From the NCBI RefSeq assembly GCF_900094555.1, contig NZ_FMAC01000007.1:1-64000 (forward strand): DNA of 64,000 nt. Reading direction: 5' to 3'. A model generated the notes under the pieces. The model was not told where the DNA came from and did not search any database. It worked only from the letters and a program-made list of their open reading frames with translations. The translations under genes were made by a program, and so were the position numbers. Shown piece after piece: positions 7,719-16,393 of this stretch. The first letter of the stretch is position 1, and each line of letters opens with the position of its first letter. This DNA is from Martinezella hainanensis (GTDB taxonomy: Bacteria; Pseudomonadota; Alphaproteobacteria; Rhizobiales; Rhizobiaceae).

Positions 7719-9395
7719 TCAATCCTCCAGAGCCGCCCGCAAGGCCGCATTGGCTTCGCGCAACGCATGCGCGATACGGTTTCTCACCTGACGCGCGTGG
7801 ACAACATAAAAGGCCGTATCCGGCGCGCCCTCGCCCAGTCTCGCCAAAGCGCGCAGCCCTTCCAGGGATGGCCAGGCGGCGTGGGGGAGCGCGGAATCGG
7901 GATGGAAGCGTTCGCCGCTCGTGTAGTTCAGCGGCACGAGATGCCGCCCCGCGCGCATCAGCAAACCATTGATGCGCGCGGCTCTTTCGGGTGAAGGGCC
8001 TTTTACCCGCAGAAGCGAATTTGCGTTGATGCGCAAGTCTTCGACCGCCTTGGACAGGCCGGAGATATCGAGGCGGTCGGCAAGCGTTGCCTGCAATTGT
8101 CCGATCTGGTCGCCGAGGCAGGCGGCATATTCGGTATAGTCCAGCGGCAGGACGGGTGAGGTCAGCAGCCGCCAGAGGACCTCGAGAACAATCTCCGTGT
8201 CGCGGCAGAGATTATCCGCATCGATGTGCTCGACGGTGTCGTGCGGCGTATGCCACCACCATCCGAGCGCCGTCAGCATCTTGACGGGGCCAGGCGGCTG
8301 ATGGCTGAGGCTGCCGAACATGGAGGGGATGCCGACGCCCCAGAAAGACTGATCGGCAGCTCGGCCATGACGCCTGCCGGCATGCTTCTGCCCGGTCACG
8401 CGGGCGATCACATCTGCAGCCAAAGGCCTGAGCTCGTCGATCACGCCGGAATTGGTAAGGACGGTCGCGCCCTCGCCGCCGGTGGAATCGACATTGACAT
8501 GGACGGCGCAGCGGCGATCGAGTTCATCGAAATACTCGTCCGCATACCAGGCAGAGCCGGAATAACGGCCATGCGAATGACCGGACCAGAAGCATATGCG
8601 CAAGCCTCGACGCCACTCGTTGCTGCGAAGAGCAAGGAGGCGTGCCGCCTCCAGCATGGTGGCGTTGGCGCCGCCATTGTCCATGACCCCGAAATGCCAG
8701 GTATCGTGATGGCCGGAGAACAGCACGAAGGGCGCATCGTCGCCCTTCGGCTGAAGGTCGGCAACGAGCAGCGGCGTCTTGCGCCAGCCCGTATCGACTT
8801 CCGCGCAAAGTGTTGCGGCCACGGTTTCTCCGCGTGCAAGCCTTTCACGCAGCCGGTCGCCATCATCCCTCACGATCGAGCAGATGACTGTCGTCGGCAA
8901 CCTGTGGCGCGTGTGCTGCGAGGGACTGCCCCAGACCGGCGAGACGCACATCTCGTAAAGATGCTCGTTCGGGCTGATATGAAGTTCGCCAAGAGCGCCG
9001 AAAGCGCTCGCAAGAGCGGCCACTTCCTCCGTCGCGATACCATCGACCAGGACGATCTTGCCGGCAACATCCGTGCCTGCAAAGTCAGCTTCGGTTCCCT
9101 CGCCGACATGGATGAGGTTGCCGGTTACCCCCGCAACTGATGTCGAGACCGACATGGAATGCGTGATGCAACGAAGGTTCTCGCCATCGATCCCGACCCT
9201 GGCGGCACCTGGCAGACTGATGAAGGCGTCGTGCGACAGAAGCTGCGTGCGATAGCCAAAGCCATCCATCTCAGCCTGGAGATAGCGGAAGCTTTCCAGC
9301 TCCTCGGCCGTTCCTGACAGCTTTACGCGGCTCGCGAATTCGCCGATATGCGCCATCAAACGCGCGCGGTCGGGTCTCAGATCGGCCTCAGCCAT
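7719..9395 (-). CDS. M28-family peptidase-like hydrolase with PA domain
   Basis: A 558-residue protein with the overall M28 zinc-peptidase plan. A PA-like insert (about residues 70-200) precedes the hydrolase core. The core has FSGHHDTWHFGVMDNGGANATM (His229/230, Asp239), HVNVDSTGG (Asp303) and WHTPHDTVEHID (His382/385). Where classical M28 enzymes have the paired Glu of EExG, this protein reads WSGHSHGRYSGSAWYAD, so the catalytic Glu/metal ligand is replaced. It may therefore belong to a divergent subgroup with altered chemistry. The start at 9395 (MAEADLRPDR) overlaps the M20 gene stop by 8 bp. There is no signal peptide, so it is probably cytoplasmic and acts on imported amide or peptide substrates. 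Confidence 0.8.
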   Translation of the reverse strand: MAEADLRPDRARLMAHIGEFASRVKLSGTAEELESFRYLQAEMDGFGYRTQLLSHDAFISLPGAARVGIDGENLRCITHSMSVSTSVAGVTGNLIHVGEGTEADFAGTDVAGKIVLVDGIATEEVAALASAFGALGELHISPNEHLYEMCVSPVWGSPSQHTRHRLPTTVICSIVRDDGDRLRERLARGETVAATLCAEVDTGWRKTPLLVADLQPKGDDAPFVLFSGHHDTWHFGVMDNGGANATMLEAARLLALRSNEWRRGLRICFWSGHSHGRYSGSAWYADEYFDELDRRCAVHVNVDSTGGEGATVLTNSGVIDELRPLAADVIARVTGQKHAGRRHGRAADQSFWGVGIPSMFGSLSHQPPGPVKMLTALGWWWHTPHDTVEHIDADNLCRDTEIVLEVLWRLLTSPVLPLDYTEYAACLGDQIGQLQATLADRLDISGLSKAVEDLRINANSLLRVKGPSPERAARINGLLMRAGRHLVPLNYTSGERFHPDSALPHAAWPSLEGLRALARLGEGAPDTAFYVVHARQVRNRIAHALREANAALRAALED

Positions 9396-10812
9396 TGACC
9401 TTCTCCGGCAGCGGCGGCTGGACATCGTCCGGGATCGGATTGACGAAGGGCGTGCCTTCAAGGCGTGCCCTGTGATCTTCCTTGGCAGCGGCGATGAGCG
9501 CGGGATTGCGGATGAGTTCGGCGGCCGTGCTCGCCATCACCTTGGCGGCATGTTCGGTGCCCTTGTGAGCGACGGGCAACTTGCCCTGCGCGACGAGTTG
9601 CCAGGAGTGGCCAGGCGTGCCGATCGCATAGGTGGCGCCGCGCATCTGCACGGTCGGGACGACCCAGCTGACCGTGCCGACATCGGTCGAACCGACCAGC
9701 GTGCCGTCGCCGGCATTCAAGGGAAAGATTTCCTCGCAAAGCGCCTGGCCCTTCTTCGGCTTCAACGCAAAACGGCCGTAGGAAGCGGCAATATCCTCCG
9801 CACTGAAGGTCTGCTGGAACTTCCGCGCCATCTCGCGATCTGCGTCGTCAAACACCGGCGGTCCGAGCCGATCCAGCTGCGAGAACATGCATTCCTCGAG
9901 CGGTGTATTGCCGACGAGATTGGCGTCGCCGCTGATGATCTCGCTGCGAACCTTCGTCTCCGTCATCAGGGCCGCACCCTCGGCAACCTTCTTGACACGG
10001 GCGACCAGCGAGAGAAGCTCCGGCAGGGTGCGTGCCCGAACGAGATAGCGCACGGTAGCGCGCGCCTGCACGACATTCGGGGCCGCGCCGCCGGTATCGG
10101 TGACCGCATAGTGGATGCGCGCCGTCGACGGCATGTGTTCGCGCATATAGTTGACGCCGACATTCATCAGCTCGACCGCATCGAGCGCGCTGCGGCCGAG
10201 ATGGGGCGTGGCCGAGGCATGCGATGCACGGCCGGAAAAGTGAAAGTTGATTTCGTTGCAGGCAAGCGAGATAGGATTGTTGACGCCGGCAAAGGCCGCC
10301 GGATGCCAGGAAATCGCAATATCGACATCGTCGAAAACGCCGGCACGGACCATGAAGCCCTTGGAGGAGCCACCCTCCTCGGCCGGGCAACCGTAATAGC
10401 GCACCCTGCCCTTCAGGCCGTTCTCCGCGAGGAAATCCTTGACCGCGGCCGCGGCTAGCATCGAGCCGGCGCCTAGCATGTTATGGCCACAGCCATGGCC
10501 ATTGCCGCCGTCTATCAGCGGCCGCTCTTCCGCAACACCTGCCTCCTGGCTCAATCCCGGCAGCGCATCAAATTCGCCGAGGATCGCGATGACAGGACCG
10601 TCTTCACCCGCCTCGCCCATGACGGCCGTCGGCAAGCCGGCGACGCCGCGCTCGACGCGAAACCCTTGGCGCTCAAGCATCTCCGCATGCTCTTCGGCAG
10701 ATCGGTATTCCAGGTAGTTCGTTTCCGGAATGTCCCAGATCCGATCGCTGAGTGCGAAGAACTCGGCGCTTTTCTTTTCGACGATGTCCCAGACCGCATC
10801 GGAATTTTGCAT
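9388..10812 (-). CDS. M20 family amidohydrolase, AbgB-like
   Basis: A 474-residue metal-dependent amidohydrolase resembling AbgB (p-aminobenzoyl-glutamate hydrolase subunit B) and related enzymes that cleave amino-acid conjugates. Metal-site residues are visible: GHGCGHNMLGAG (Cys108, His110), PAEEGGSSK (Glu145/146) and SWHP (His170). A lid/dimerisation domain follows around SGRASHASATPHLGRSALDA. The protein is cytoplasmic, with no signal peptide. It is the first gene of the seven-gene operon. A perfect 18-bp palindrome 32 bp before its start probably binds the divergent GntR regulator. The real substrate is unknown; N-acyl or aryl-acyl amino acids are the natural guess given the amino-acid importer downstream. 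Confidence 0.88.
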   Translation of the reverse strand: MQNSDAVWDIVEKKSAEFFALSDRIWDIPETNYLEYRSAEEHAEMLERQGFRVERGVAGLPTAVMGEAGEDGPVIAILGEFDALPGLSQEAGVAEERPLIDGGNGHGCGHNMLGAGSMLAAAAVKDFLAENGLKGRVRYYGCPAEEGGSSKGFMVRAGVFDDVDIAISWHPAAFAGVNNPISLACNEINFHFSGRASHASATPHLGRSALDAVELMNVGVNYMREHMPSTARIHYAVTDTGGAAPNVVQARATVRYLVRARTLPELLSLVARVKKVAEGAALMTETKVRSEIISGDANLVGNTPLEECMFSQLDRLGPPVFDDADREMARKFQQTFSAEDIAASYGRFALKPKKGQALCEEIFPLNAGDGTLVGSTDVGTVSWVVPTVQMRGATYAIGTPGHSWQLVAQGKLPVAHKGTEHAAKVMASTAAELIRNPALIAAAKEDHRARLEGTPFVNPIPDDVQPPLPEKVNG

Positions 10813-10843
10813 GGACTTGCCAACCGCCTCATGTAATGGATAC

Positions 10844-10861
10844 TAAATTGGTACCAATTTA
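10844..10861. promoter_or_regulatory. Perfect 18-bp palindrome, likely GntR operator
   Basis: TAAATTGGTACCAATTTA reads identically on both strands. It sits in the 178-bp divergent region between the M20 amidohydrolase gene (start 10812, minus) and the GntR/FCD regulator (start 10991, plus). FCD-type GntR regulators often bind short palindromes with a GTAC centre of this kind. Position and perfect symmetry make it the likely control site for the operon. Binding by the neighbour regulator is inferred. Confidence 0.7.
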
Positions 10862-10990
10862 TGTGCCAATAAGAACGGATGCGCAAGAGATGAGCATGAA
10901 TATTTTTTCGGCAGCGATAACGAGCGTCGTTGTTGAAAAATACGGACCTATGATAGTCATCGCCAACTTGGGAAGGTCTGGGAGAGCTGC

Positions 10991-11632
10991 ATGAACTCGC
11001 TGGAAGCTGAAGCGGCGGCGCCATCACACGAGGGAGAGACGCCCGACGTGACCGAGCTCATTCTCCAGGACATCCTTGCGGGCAGGCTGCCGCCGGGAAC
11101 ATGGCTGAAACAGATCGATCTCGAGCGGCGCTACAACTGTACCCGGCCGCAGGTGCGGCGGGCGCTCGACCGCCTCGTGCAGAAGCGGCTTGTCGAGCAT
11201 ATTCCCAATCGCGGTTATCACGTACACGAACAGGACGGGCGCCGCGCGCAGGAGGTGAGCGACATCCGCGTGATCCTCGAAGTGGCGATCAGCGACCGCA
11301 TTGTCGCTAATGCCGGCGATGCGGATATTGCCAATTTGCGTATGCTGGCTTCGCGTTTCGACGATCTGGTGCTCAATGGCACCATGCTCGAACTCTATGA
11401 AGCCAACCTCGCTTTTCACCGGTATTTGCTGGAACTTGCAGGAAATCAGGAGCTTGTCGAGCTCATCACCGAAATCCGTCAGCGCACCTCGTCAGCGCCG
11501 GTGTCGCAGTGGCGCACCCGAGCCCGCATCGAGCAGTCCGGCCGCGAGCACCAGCAGATGATCGACGCGATAGAGAAGCGCGACGTCGATGTGCTCAAGG
11601 AGCTGACCCGCAGGCATATTTTGCAGACATAG
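10991..11632 (+). CDS. GntR-family transcriptional regulator (FCD type)
   Basis: A 213-residue regulator. Residues about 18-80 form a winged helix-turn-helix with LPPGTWLKQIDLERRYNCTRPQVRRALDRL-type sequence. The rest is an all-helical FCD effector-binding domain with conserved Asp/His positions (AFHRYLLELAGN, REHQQMIDAI). GGGAG lies upstream of the ATG. It is divergent from the amidohydrolase/ABC operon and most likely represses it until the imported compound or its hydrolysis product binds. The FCD domain fits a small carboxylic or amino acid ligand. Confidence 0.88.
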   Translation: MNSLEAEAAAPSHEGETPDVTELILQDILAGRLPPGTWLKQIDLERRYNCTRPQVRRALDRLVQKRLVEHIPNRGYHVHEQDGRRAQEVSDIRVILEVAISDRIVANAGDADIANLRMLASRFDDLVLNGTMLELYEANLAFHRYLLELAGNQELVELITEIRQRTSSAPVSQWRTRARIEQSGREHQQMIDAIEKRDVDVLKELTRRHILQT

Positions 11633-11757
11633 CTGATATCGACCGCAGCCTGAAAAACGGAAGACTGGCCTGCTGGCCGAGCTTGTGATCCAGTCGCGCA
11701 TGGCAGGGCTGGTCACGAATGCTTGGCGCCGGCTCCGACCTGGACATCTACCCCAAT

Positions 11758-12933
11758 TCAGCCCATCCGTCTTGCGACGAACGGAATGATGGCGGCCGCC
11801 AGAAACAGAACACCGCTGTAGGCCAACGGACTCCACCAGCCAACGCCGTCGAACAGCATCCCGCCCGTGAAAGCGCCGGCGGTGATTGCCGCCTGGATCA
11901 GCGCCACCAGCAGTCCGCCGCCTGCCTCGAGCTTATCGGGGATGGTGCGGGTCATCCAGGTGTTCCAGGCCACGGGAATGGGCGTGACAAAGAACCCGAA
12001 CAGGCAGAGGAGTGCGGCGATCGCGATCCCTGAGGGTGCCAGCGGGATCAGCAGCAGAGCGATTGCGGCAAGCGCCGCAGGGAACCAGGCGAGGACGGCA
12101 TCCAGATGCGTTCGCAGCAGGAAACCGATCAAGGAGGTGCCCAGCAGGCCGAACAGGCCGATGCCGAGAAGAACGACCGAGAGTTCGTTCACACCAAGCC
12201 CTGTCACGTCTCCAAGGACCGGCCGAAGATAGGTCGACAGTGCAAACTGACCCATGAAGAAGAAGGACATGGCCGCCATGCTGATTGCAAAAGTGCGGTT
12301 TCGCAGCAGCCCGAGCGGGCCGCTCCCGGCATTCTTCGAACCGCCGGGCATCCGCGGCAAGGCGAAAATCTGCCAGATGAAGGCGACGATGCCGACCGGA
12401 ACGACGATGAAGAAGGCGCCGCGCCAGCCTATCAATCCGCCGAGGAAGCTTCCCAGCGGCTGAGCGATGACGGTGGCCAGAGCAGTTCCGCCCTGGAGCA
12501 TGGCGAGCGCCTTCGGAACATCCTGTTCGTCAGCGATGCGAGCGACGATGGAGGTGGACAGAGACCAGAAGCCGCCGATCGCGATGCCGATCATCGCGCG
12601 ACCGAGCATGAAGACGAGATAGTTGGGCGCGAATGTGATCGCCAGGCCCGAGAGCACCATCACGATCGTGTAGAACAGGACCACCGTCCGGCGATCCAGC
12701 CGCCACAGAGCCATGTTGCTGAACAGGCTGGTGACCACCGCGAAAAATCCGGATACGGAAATCGCCTGGCCCGCCTGGCCCGCGGTAATGCCGAGCTCGT
12801 CGGCGATCGGGGTCAGCAGGCTGACGGGCAGAAATTCAGAAGCGACGAGGGTGAAGGTCATCAACGTCATGCAGACGACAGCAGCCCATGGGCTGGCCGC
12901 ACGCTCGACGGCGCGGTCATAGGTGGTTTCCAT
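11758..12933 (-). CDS. MFS transporter, NepI-like exporter
   Basis: A 391-residue major facilitator of the DHA1 drug/metabolite efflux group with about 12 hydrophobic segments. The first helix region (TLVASEFLPVSLLTPIADELGIT) and LGRAMIGIAIGGFWSLS closely follow E. coli NepI, the purine ribonucleoside exporter. Purine or sugar efflux is one possibility, but family resemblance does not fix the substrate. It lies 33 bp downstream of the cyclophilin-like gene on the same strand and may be the last gene of a three-gene unit with the dehydrogenase. The 125 bp between it and the GntR gene (11633-11757) hold nothing recognisable. Confidence 0.85.
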   Translation of the reverse strand: METTYDRAVERAASPWAAVVCMTLMTFTLVASEFLPVSLLTPIADELGITAGQAGQAISVSGFFAVVTSLFSNMALWRLDRRTVVLFYTIVMVLSGLAITFAPNYLVFMLGRAMIGIAIGGFWSLSTSIVARIADEQDVPKALAMLQGGTALATVIAQPLGSFLGGLIGWRGAFFIVVPVGIVAFIWQIFALPRMPGGSKNAGSGPLGLLRNRTFAISMAAMSFFFMGQFALSTYLRPVLGDVTGLGVNELSVVLLGIGLFGLLGTSLIGFLLRTHLDAVLAWFPAALAAIALLLIPLAPSGIAIAALLCLFGFFVTPIPVAWNTWMTRTIPDKLEAGGGLLVALIQAAITAGAFTGGMLFDGVGWWSPLAYSGVLFLAAAIIPFVARRMG

Positions 12934-12966
12934 ATCAATTGTCCAAAATTGCTCGAAACGAGCTGT

Positions 12967-13449
12967 TCAGCGGATATTCTCGATGGTGACGGAGGCGCTC
13001 TCCGGGATCGTGCGGATCTCGTCGACGCTGGCATGAATGCGCCCCAAAGGCACCTTTCCGGGCCAGTAGCCGATCGGGCCATAATAGAGTGCGATCCATC
13101 GGCCGGGCTCGTAATAGCCTACCTCCGGAATCTCCGGTTCGTCGCCCTTCGGCGCCCCCTTCATCGAAAGGCCTTCCTTCAATCGAAGGAGCTTCTCGTC
13201 ATAGCCGGGATAGTCGCTCACCTTCACTGTTAGCGGCAGCTTCGTGACCAAATCTCCCGCCGTCGCATTGTCGTATAGGTCGATCGTAAACATCTTTCCT
13301 TCAATGCGTATCGCAATCTTGTTGCCGCTCGGTTTGCGAAGCTCCTCGTGGATCGCAGCATCTCCCGACTGCGCGCGGAGCACGTCCACCGTGCCGACGC
13401 CGGCGACCGAGAGGATGCTCGCCGCAGCGATGAGTTGTCTCTTCGTCAT
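12967..13449 (-). CDS. Exported cyclophilin-like fold protein
   Basis: A 160-residue protein starting MTKRQLIAAA at 13449, with an N-terminal hydrophobic stretch suggestive of a signal peptide (cleavage near VLRAQS). The remainder matches the small bacterial cyclophilin-like family: IAIRIEGKMFTIDLYDNATAGDLVTKLPLTV at the start and an ending in IALYYGPIGYWPG-type sequence with KVPLGRI. Such proteins are often encoded beside oxidoreductases and MFS transporters under LysR control, as here, but their biochemical role is not known. It starts 10 bp after the alcohol dehydrogenase gene. Confidence 0.8.
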   Translation of the reverse strand: MTKRQLIAAASILSVAGVGTVDVLRAQSGDAAIHEELRKPSGNKIAIRIEGKMFTIDLYDNATAGDLVTKLPLTVKVSDYPGYDEKLLRLKEGLSMKGAPKGDEPEIPEVGYYEPGRWIALYYGPIGYWPGKVPLGRIHASVDEIRTIPESASVTIENIR

Positions 13450-13459
13450 GGCCTGCTCC

Positions 13460-14476
13460 TCACATCCTGAGCAGCGTCTTGATGGCGATGCGCTCATCCA
13501 TGGCCTTGTAGCCATGAGCGACATCGGCAAGCGGAACTTCGAGATCGAAGACCTTTCCGGGATTGATTTGACGGGTCATGATGAGATCGATGAGATGAGG
13601 GAGGAAGCGACGCACGGGAGCCGGGCCGCCGAGCAGGTTCTTCTGCTGGAAGAACAGCATCTGCCCGTCGAGTTCGACGCCATGCGGAACGCCGACATAG
13701 CCGATCGAGCCGCCGGGTCGGGCGCTATTGATCGCCTGCAGCATGGATTCCTGGGTGCCGACACATTCAAGAACAGAATCGGCTCCGATCCCTCCCGTCA
13801 GCTCCTTGATCTTCGCCACGCCCGCATCGCCGCGCTCGGTGACGATGTCGGTTGCGCCATATTCGAGGGCAAGCTCCTGGCGTTGCTTGTGGCGGCTCAT
13901 GGCGATGATGCGCCCAGCACCCATCTGCTTGGCGGACAGCACACCCATGAGACCGACAGCGCCGTCGCCGACCACGACCGCCGTGCATCCCGGAGTAACG
14001 CGTGCCGCGTCCGCCGCATACCAGCCCGTGCCCAGAACATCCGAGGCCGCAAGAAGGCTCGGGATCAAATCATCCGATGGCATGGTGTCCGTCGCAACCA
14101 GGGTTCCGTCGGCAAGCGCAATCCGTGCATAGGGTGCCTGCGCCGCAGACATGAACTCGCGATGTTCGCACGAAGACTGAAAGCCGAACTGGCAGTGCGG
14201 GCAGGTGTTGTCCGAAAGGCAGAACGAGCCGACGACGAACTGGCCTGGCCGGATCGTCTTCACCTCACTGCCGACCTCCACGACGACGCCGCAGTATTCG
14301 TGCCCCATATGCTGCGGCCCCGCCACCGCCTGAATGCCGCGGTACGGCCAGAGATCGGAGCCGCAGACACAGGATGCCGAGAGCTTGATGATGGCATCGG
14401 TCGGCTTGAGGATCTTCGGTTCCGGAACTTCTTCACAACGAATGTCACCGGGGGCGTAAAGGACTGTTCCGAGCAT
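13460..14476 (-). CDS. Zinc-dependent alcohol dehydrogenase family protein
   Basis: A 338-residue medium-chain dehydrogenase/reductase. The ATG at 14476 (MLGTVLYAPG) was chosen because GGGAG lies about 8 bases upstream; the upstream ATG at 14500 has no such site. Catalytic-zinc residues Cys38 (CVCGSDL) and His59/Glu60 (GHE) and four structural-zinc Cys (86, 92, 95, 103) are present. The Rossmann motif VVGDGAVGLMG lies near residue 170. It probably oxidises or reduces a small alcohol or aldehyde with NAD(P). It is divergent from a LysR regulator and followed closely by the cyclophilin-like gene and MFS exporter, a common redox/detoxification grouping. Confidence 0.88.
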   Translation of the reverse strand: MLGTVLYAPGDIRCEEVPEPKILKPTDAIIKLSASCVCGSDLWPYRGIQAVAGPQHMGHEYCGVVVEVGSEVKTIRPGQFVVGSFCLSDNTCPHCQFGFQSSCEHREFMSAAQAPYARIALADGTLVATDTMPSDDLIPSLLAASDVLGTGWYAADAARVTPGCTAVVVGDGAVGLMGVLSAKQMGAGRIIAMSRHKQRQELALEYGATDIVTERGDAGVAKIKELTGGIGADSVLECVGTQESMLQAINSARPGGSIGYVGVPHGVELDGQMLFFQQKNLLGGPAPVRRFLPHLIDLIMTRQINPGKVFDLEVPLADVAHGYKAMDERIAIKTLLRM

Positions 14477-14575
14477 GGCATCGTCTCCCGTCGGGCGCAT
14501 TGCGCCTGTCTGTTTCGTGGCGCCTACTGTTTCGTGATTGGGAGATCAGATAGCATTGCTCGATAAATCGGATTA

Positions 14576-14601
14576 GATAGGGTAATTTGCATGAACCTAT
14601 C
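14576..14601. promoter_or_regulatory. Inverted repeat in LysR/dehydrogenase divergent region
   Basis: GATAGG (14576-14581) and CCTATC (14596-14601) are exact reverse complements separated by 14 bp. They lie in the AT-rich divergent region between the dehydrogenase (start 14476) and the LysR regulator (start 14649). Interrupted dyads of this size are usual for LysR-type operators. Assignment to this regulator is by position only. Confidence 0.4.
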
Positions 14602-14648
14602 GAAAATTGATATTAATACGTCCTGCGAATTTGGGGTAGGACAAGGCT

Positions 14649-15542
14649 ATGGCACGGGAAAATTTCAACGAACTGCTGGTATTCCTGGCCGTCGCCGAGG
14701 AGCGGAGCTTCACGAAGGCGGCCGCTAAGCTGGGCACATCCCAATCGACGCTTAGCCACGCGGTGAAGAAACTTGAAGAACGTCTGGGTATGCGCCTGCT
14801 GACACGCACGACGAGAAGCGTCGGGCTGACCGAAGCGGGCGAGCGCCTGCAACAATCCCTGTCGCCCCGCATTGCCGAAATCGAAGCGGACATCGAAGCC
14901 TTGACCGTCTATCGGGAACGACCGGCCGGAACCGTCAAGATCACTCTTTCCAACCACGCCATGGAAAGCGTTGTGTGGCCGAAATTGTCGTCCATCCTTT
15001 CCGATTATCCTGACATCAAGTTTGAACTCAGCGTCGATGGCAGCTTCCGTAACATCGTCGAGGACGGGTTCGATGCCGGCGTCAGACTTGGCGAAAGCCT
15101 CGAAAAGGACATGATCGCAGTACGCATCGGCCCCGACTGGAGGCTGGTGGCGGTCGGCTCGCCAGAATATTTTAGAATCCGATCCGTACCGCTGACTCCA
15201 CAGGAGTTGATGCGTCACAACTGCATTCGCCGACGCCTCGACCGCATCGGCGGTCTTTACGCCTGGGAGTTCGAGAAGGACGGAGAGGAGATCCGGGTCA
15301 GGGTCGAAGGTCAGCTTACATTGAACACCGACCGCGAGATGATATCGGCTGCCCTCGACGGGCACGGCATTGCCTACGTTCCGGAAAGCTATGTCGAGCA
15401 CCATCTGGAAGCGGGGCGGCTTCAGCTTGTCCTGGACGACTGGTGTCCGAAATTTGCCGGCTACTACCTCTATTATCCCAGCCGCCGACAGAATCTTCGC
15501 GCATTCTCCGTCGTCATCGATGCCCTTCGGGAAAAGAGCTGA
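14649..15542 (+). CDS. LysR-family transcriptional regulator
   Basis: A 297-residue regulator with an N-terminal winged HTH (about residues 5-65, FTKAAAKLGTSQSTLSHAVKKLEERLGMRLLTRT) and a C-terminal substrate-binding-like domain. It belongs to the group near YafC/DmlR-like regulators that usually sit beside oxidoreductases. It is transcribed away from the zinc dehydrogenase, cyclophilin-like and MFS genes and most likely controls them through the dyad at 14576-14601. Confidence 0.9.
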   Translation: MARENFNELLVFLAVAEERSFTKAAAKLGTSQSTLSHAVKKLEERLGMRLLTRTTRSVGLTEAGERLQQSLSPRIAEIEADIEALTVYRERPAGTVKITLSNHAMESVVWPKLSSILSDYPDIKFELSVDGSFRNIVEDGFDAGVRLGESLEKDMIAVRIGPDWRLVAVGSPEYFRIRSVPLTPQELMRHNCIRRRLDRIGGLYAWEFEKDGEEIRVRVEGQLTLNTDREMISAALDGHGIAYVPESYVEHHLEAGRLQLVLDDWCPKFAGYYLYYPSRRQNLRAFSVVIDALREKS

Positions 15543-15585
15543 AGCAGCTCGAAAGGCAATGACGGCGGCCGCCATGATGGGCACG

Positions 15586-16335
15586 TCACATCACGGCTTC
15601 AGTTTCAAAATCCGTCTCGACCGAGGTCACTGCGACCGCGAGCTGATAACCGCCATTGCGGATCGTCCTGAAGATCGGCTCGTCAGCTGTTTCGCCAAGC
15701 TTGCGTCGCAGCCGGCTGATGAGAACATCGATCGAACGATCGGCGGGATCGCGGTCGCGCCTTTGCGTCAGGTCAAGGAGTTGATCGCGCGACAGCAATC
15801 GGCCGGCACGCTCCAAAAATGTCTTGAGAAGATCAAATTCGGCCCCGGTCAGCGCGATCAACTCGCCATTGTTCCTCGTTACCCGGCTGCGCTGTGGATC
15901 AAGTATGATGTCCGCAAACCGAAAGCATTTCGCCTGGGATTCCGATGGCGTCCTGAAGTTCATACGACGCAAGACAGCACGGATCCGCGCCGTCAACTCG
16001 CGAGGATTGAACGGCTTTCCGAGATAATCGTCGGCGCCGATCTCGAGGCCGAGGATGCGATCGATTTCTTCCTTTAGCGTGGTCAACAAAATGACGGGAA
16101 CCCGACGATGATGGTTCTGCAGATCGCGGCAGAGGTCGAGACCCGATCCGTCGGGTAACATGACCTCCAAGACGATGAGATCGGGAGGGCATCGAGCAAG
16201 AATCTCCCTGCAGCCATGAAGATTGCTTGCCGTCCTGACGCCAAAACCCTGATCGCCGAGATGTTCGCTCAGAAGGTGGCGAATCTTGCAGTCGGCATCA
16301 ACGACCAGGATATCGGGGACTATCGTTAAACTCAT
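15586..16335 (-). CDS. OmpR-type response regulator with degenerate receiver (Glu at phosphorylation site)
   Basis: A 249-residue protein with a receiver domain (about 6-120) and a C-terminal winged-helix OmpR/PhoB DNA-binding domain (about 140-232). The usual phospho-acceptor Asp is Glu57 (LIVLEVMLPDGSG; codon GAG), and one of the two acidic-pocket Asp is Ala14 (VVDAD). The conserved Thr85 and Lys107 (GKPF) are kept. Glu at this position often mimics the phosphorylated state, so the protein may be constitutively active or respond to another signal. It starts 58 bp after the RND pump gene and has no kinase partner on its strand. It probably co-transcribes with the efflux genes. Confidence 0.88.
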   Translation of the reverse strand: MSLTIVPDILVVDADCKIRHLLSEHLGDQGFGVRTASNLHGCREILARCPPDLIVLEVMLPDGSGLDLCRDLQNHHRRVPVILLTTLKEEIDRILGLEIGADDYLGKPFNPRELTARIRAVLRRMNFRTPSESQAKCFRFADIILDPQRSRVTRNNGELIALTGAEFDLLKTFLERAGRLLSRDQLLDLTQRRDRDPADRSIDVLISRLRRKLGETADEPIFRTIRNGGYQLAVAVTSVETDFETEAVM

Positions 16336-16393
16336 GAATCTCCCCTATCTCCGATCGGGTTATCGAGGTCGCTGCCAAAGAGGACCGTCAGCG

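Noticed and set aside
13244..14566. 440-residue plus-strand open frame opposite the zinc dehydrogenase
   Set aside because: The opposite strand has clear zinc and Rossmann motifs, while this frame has none.
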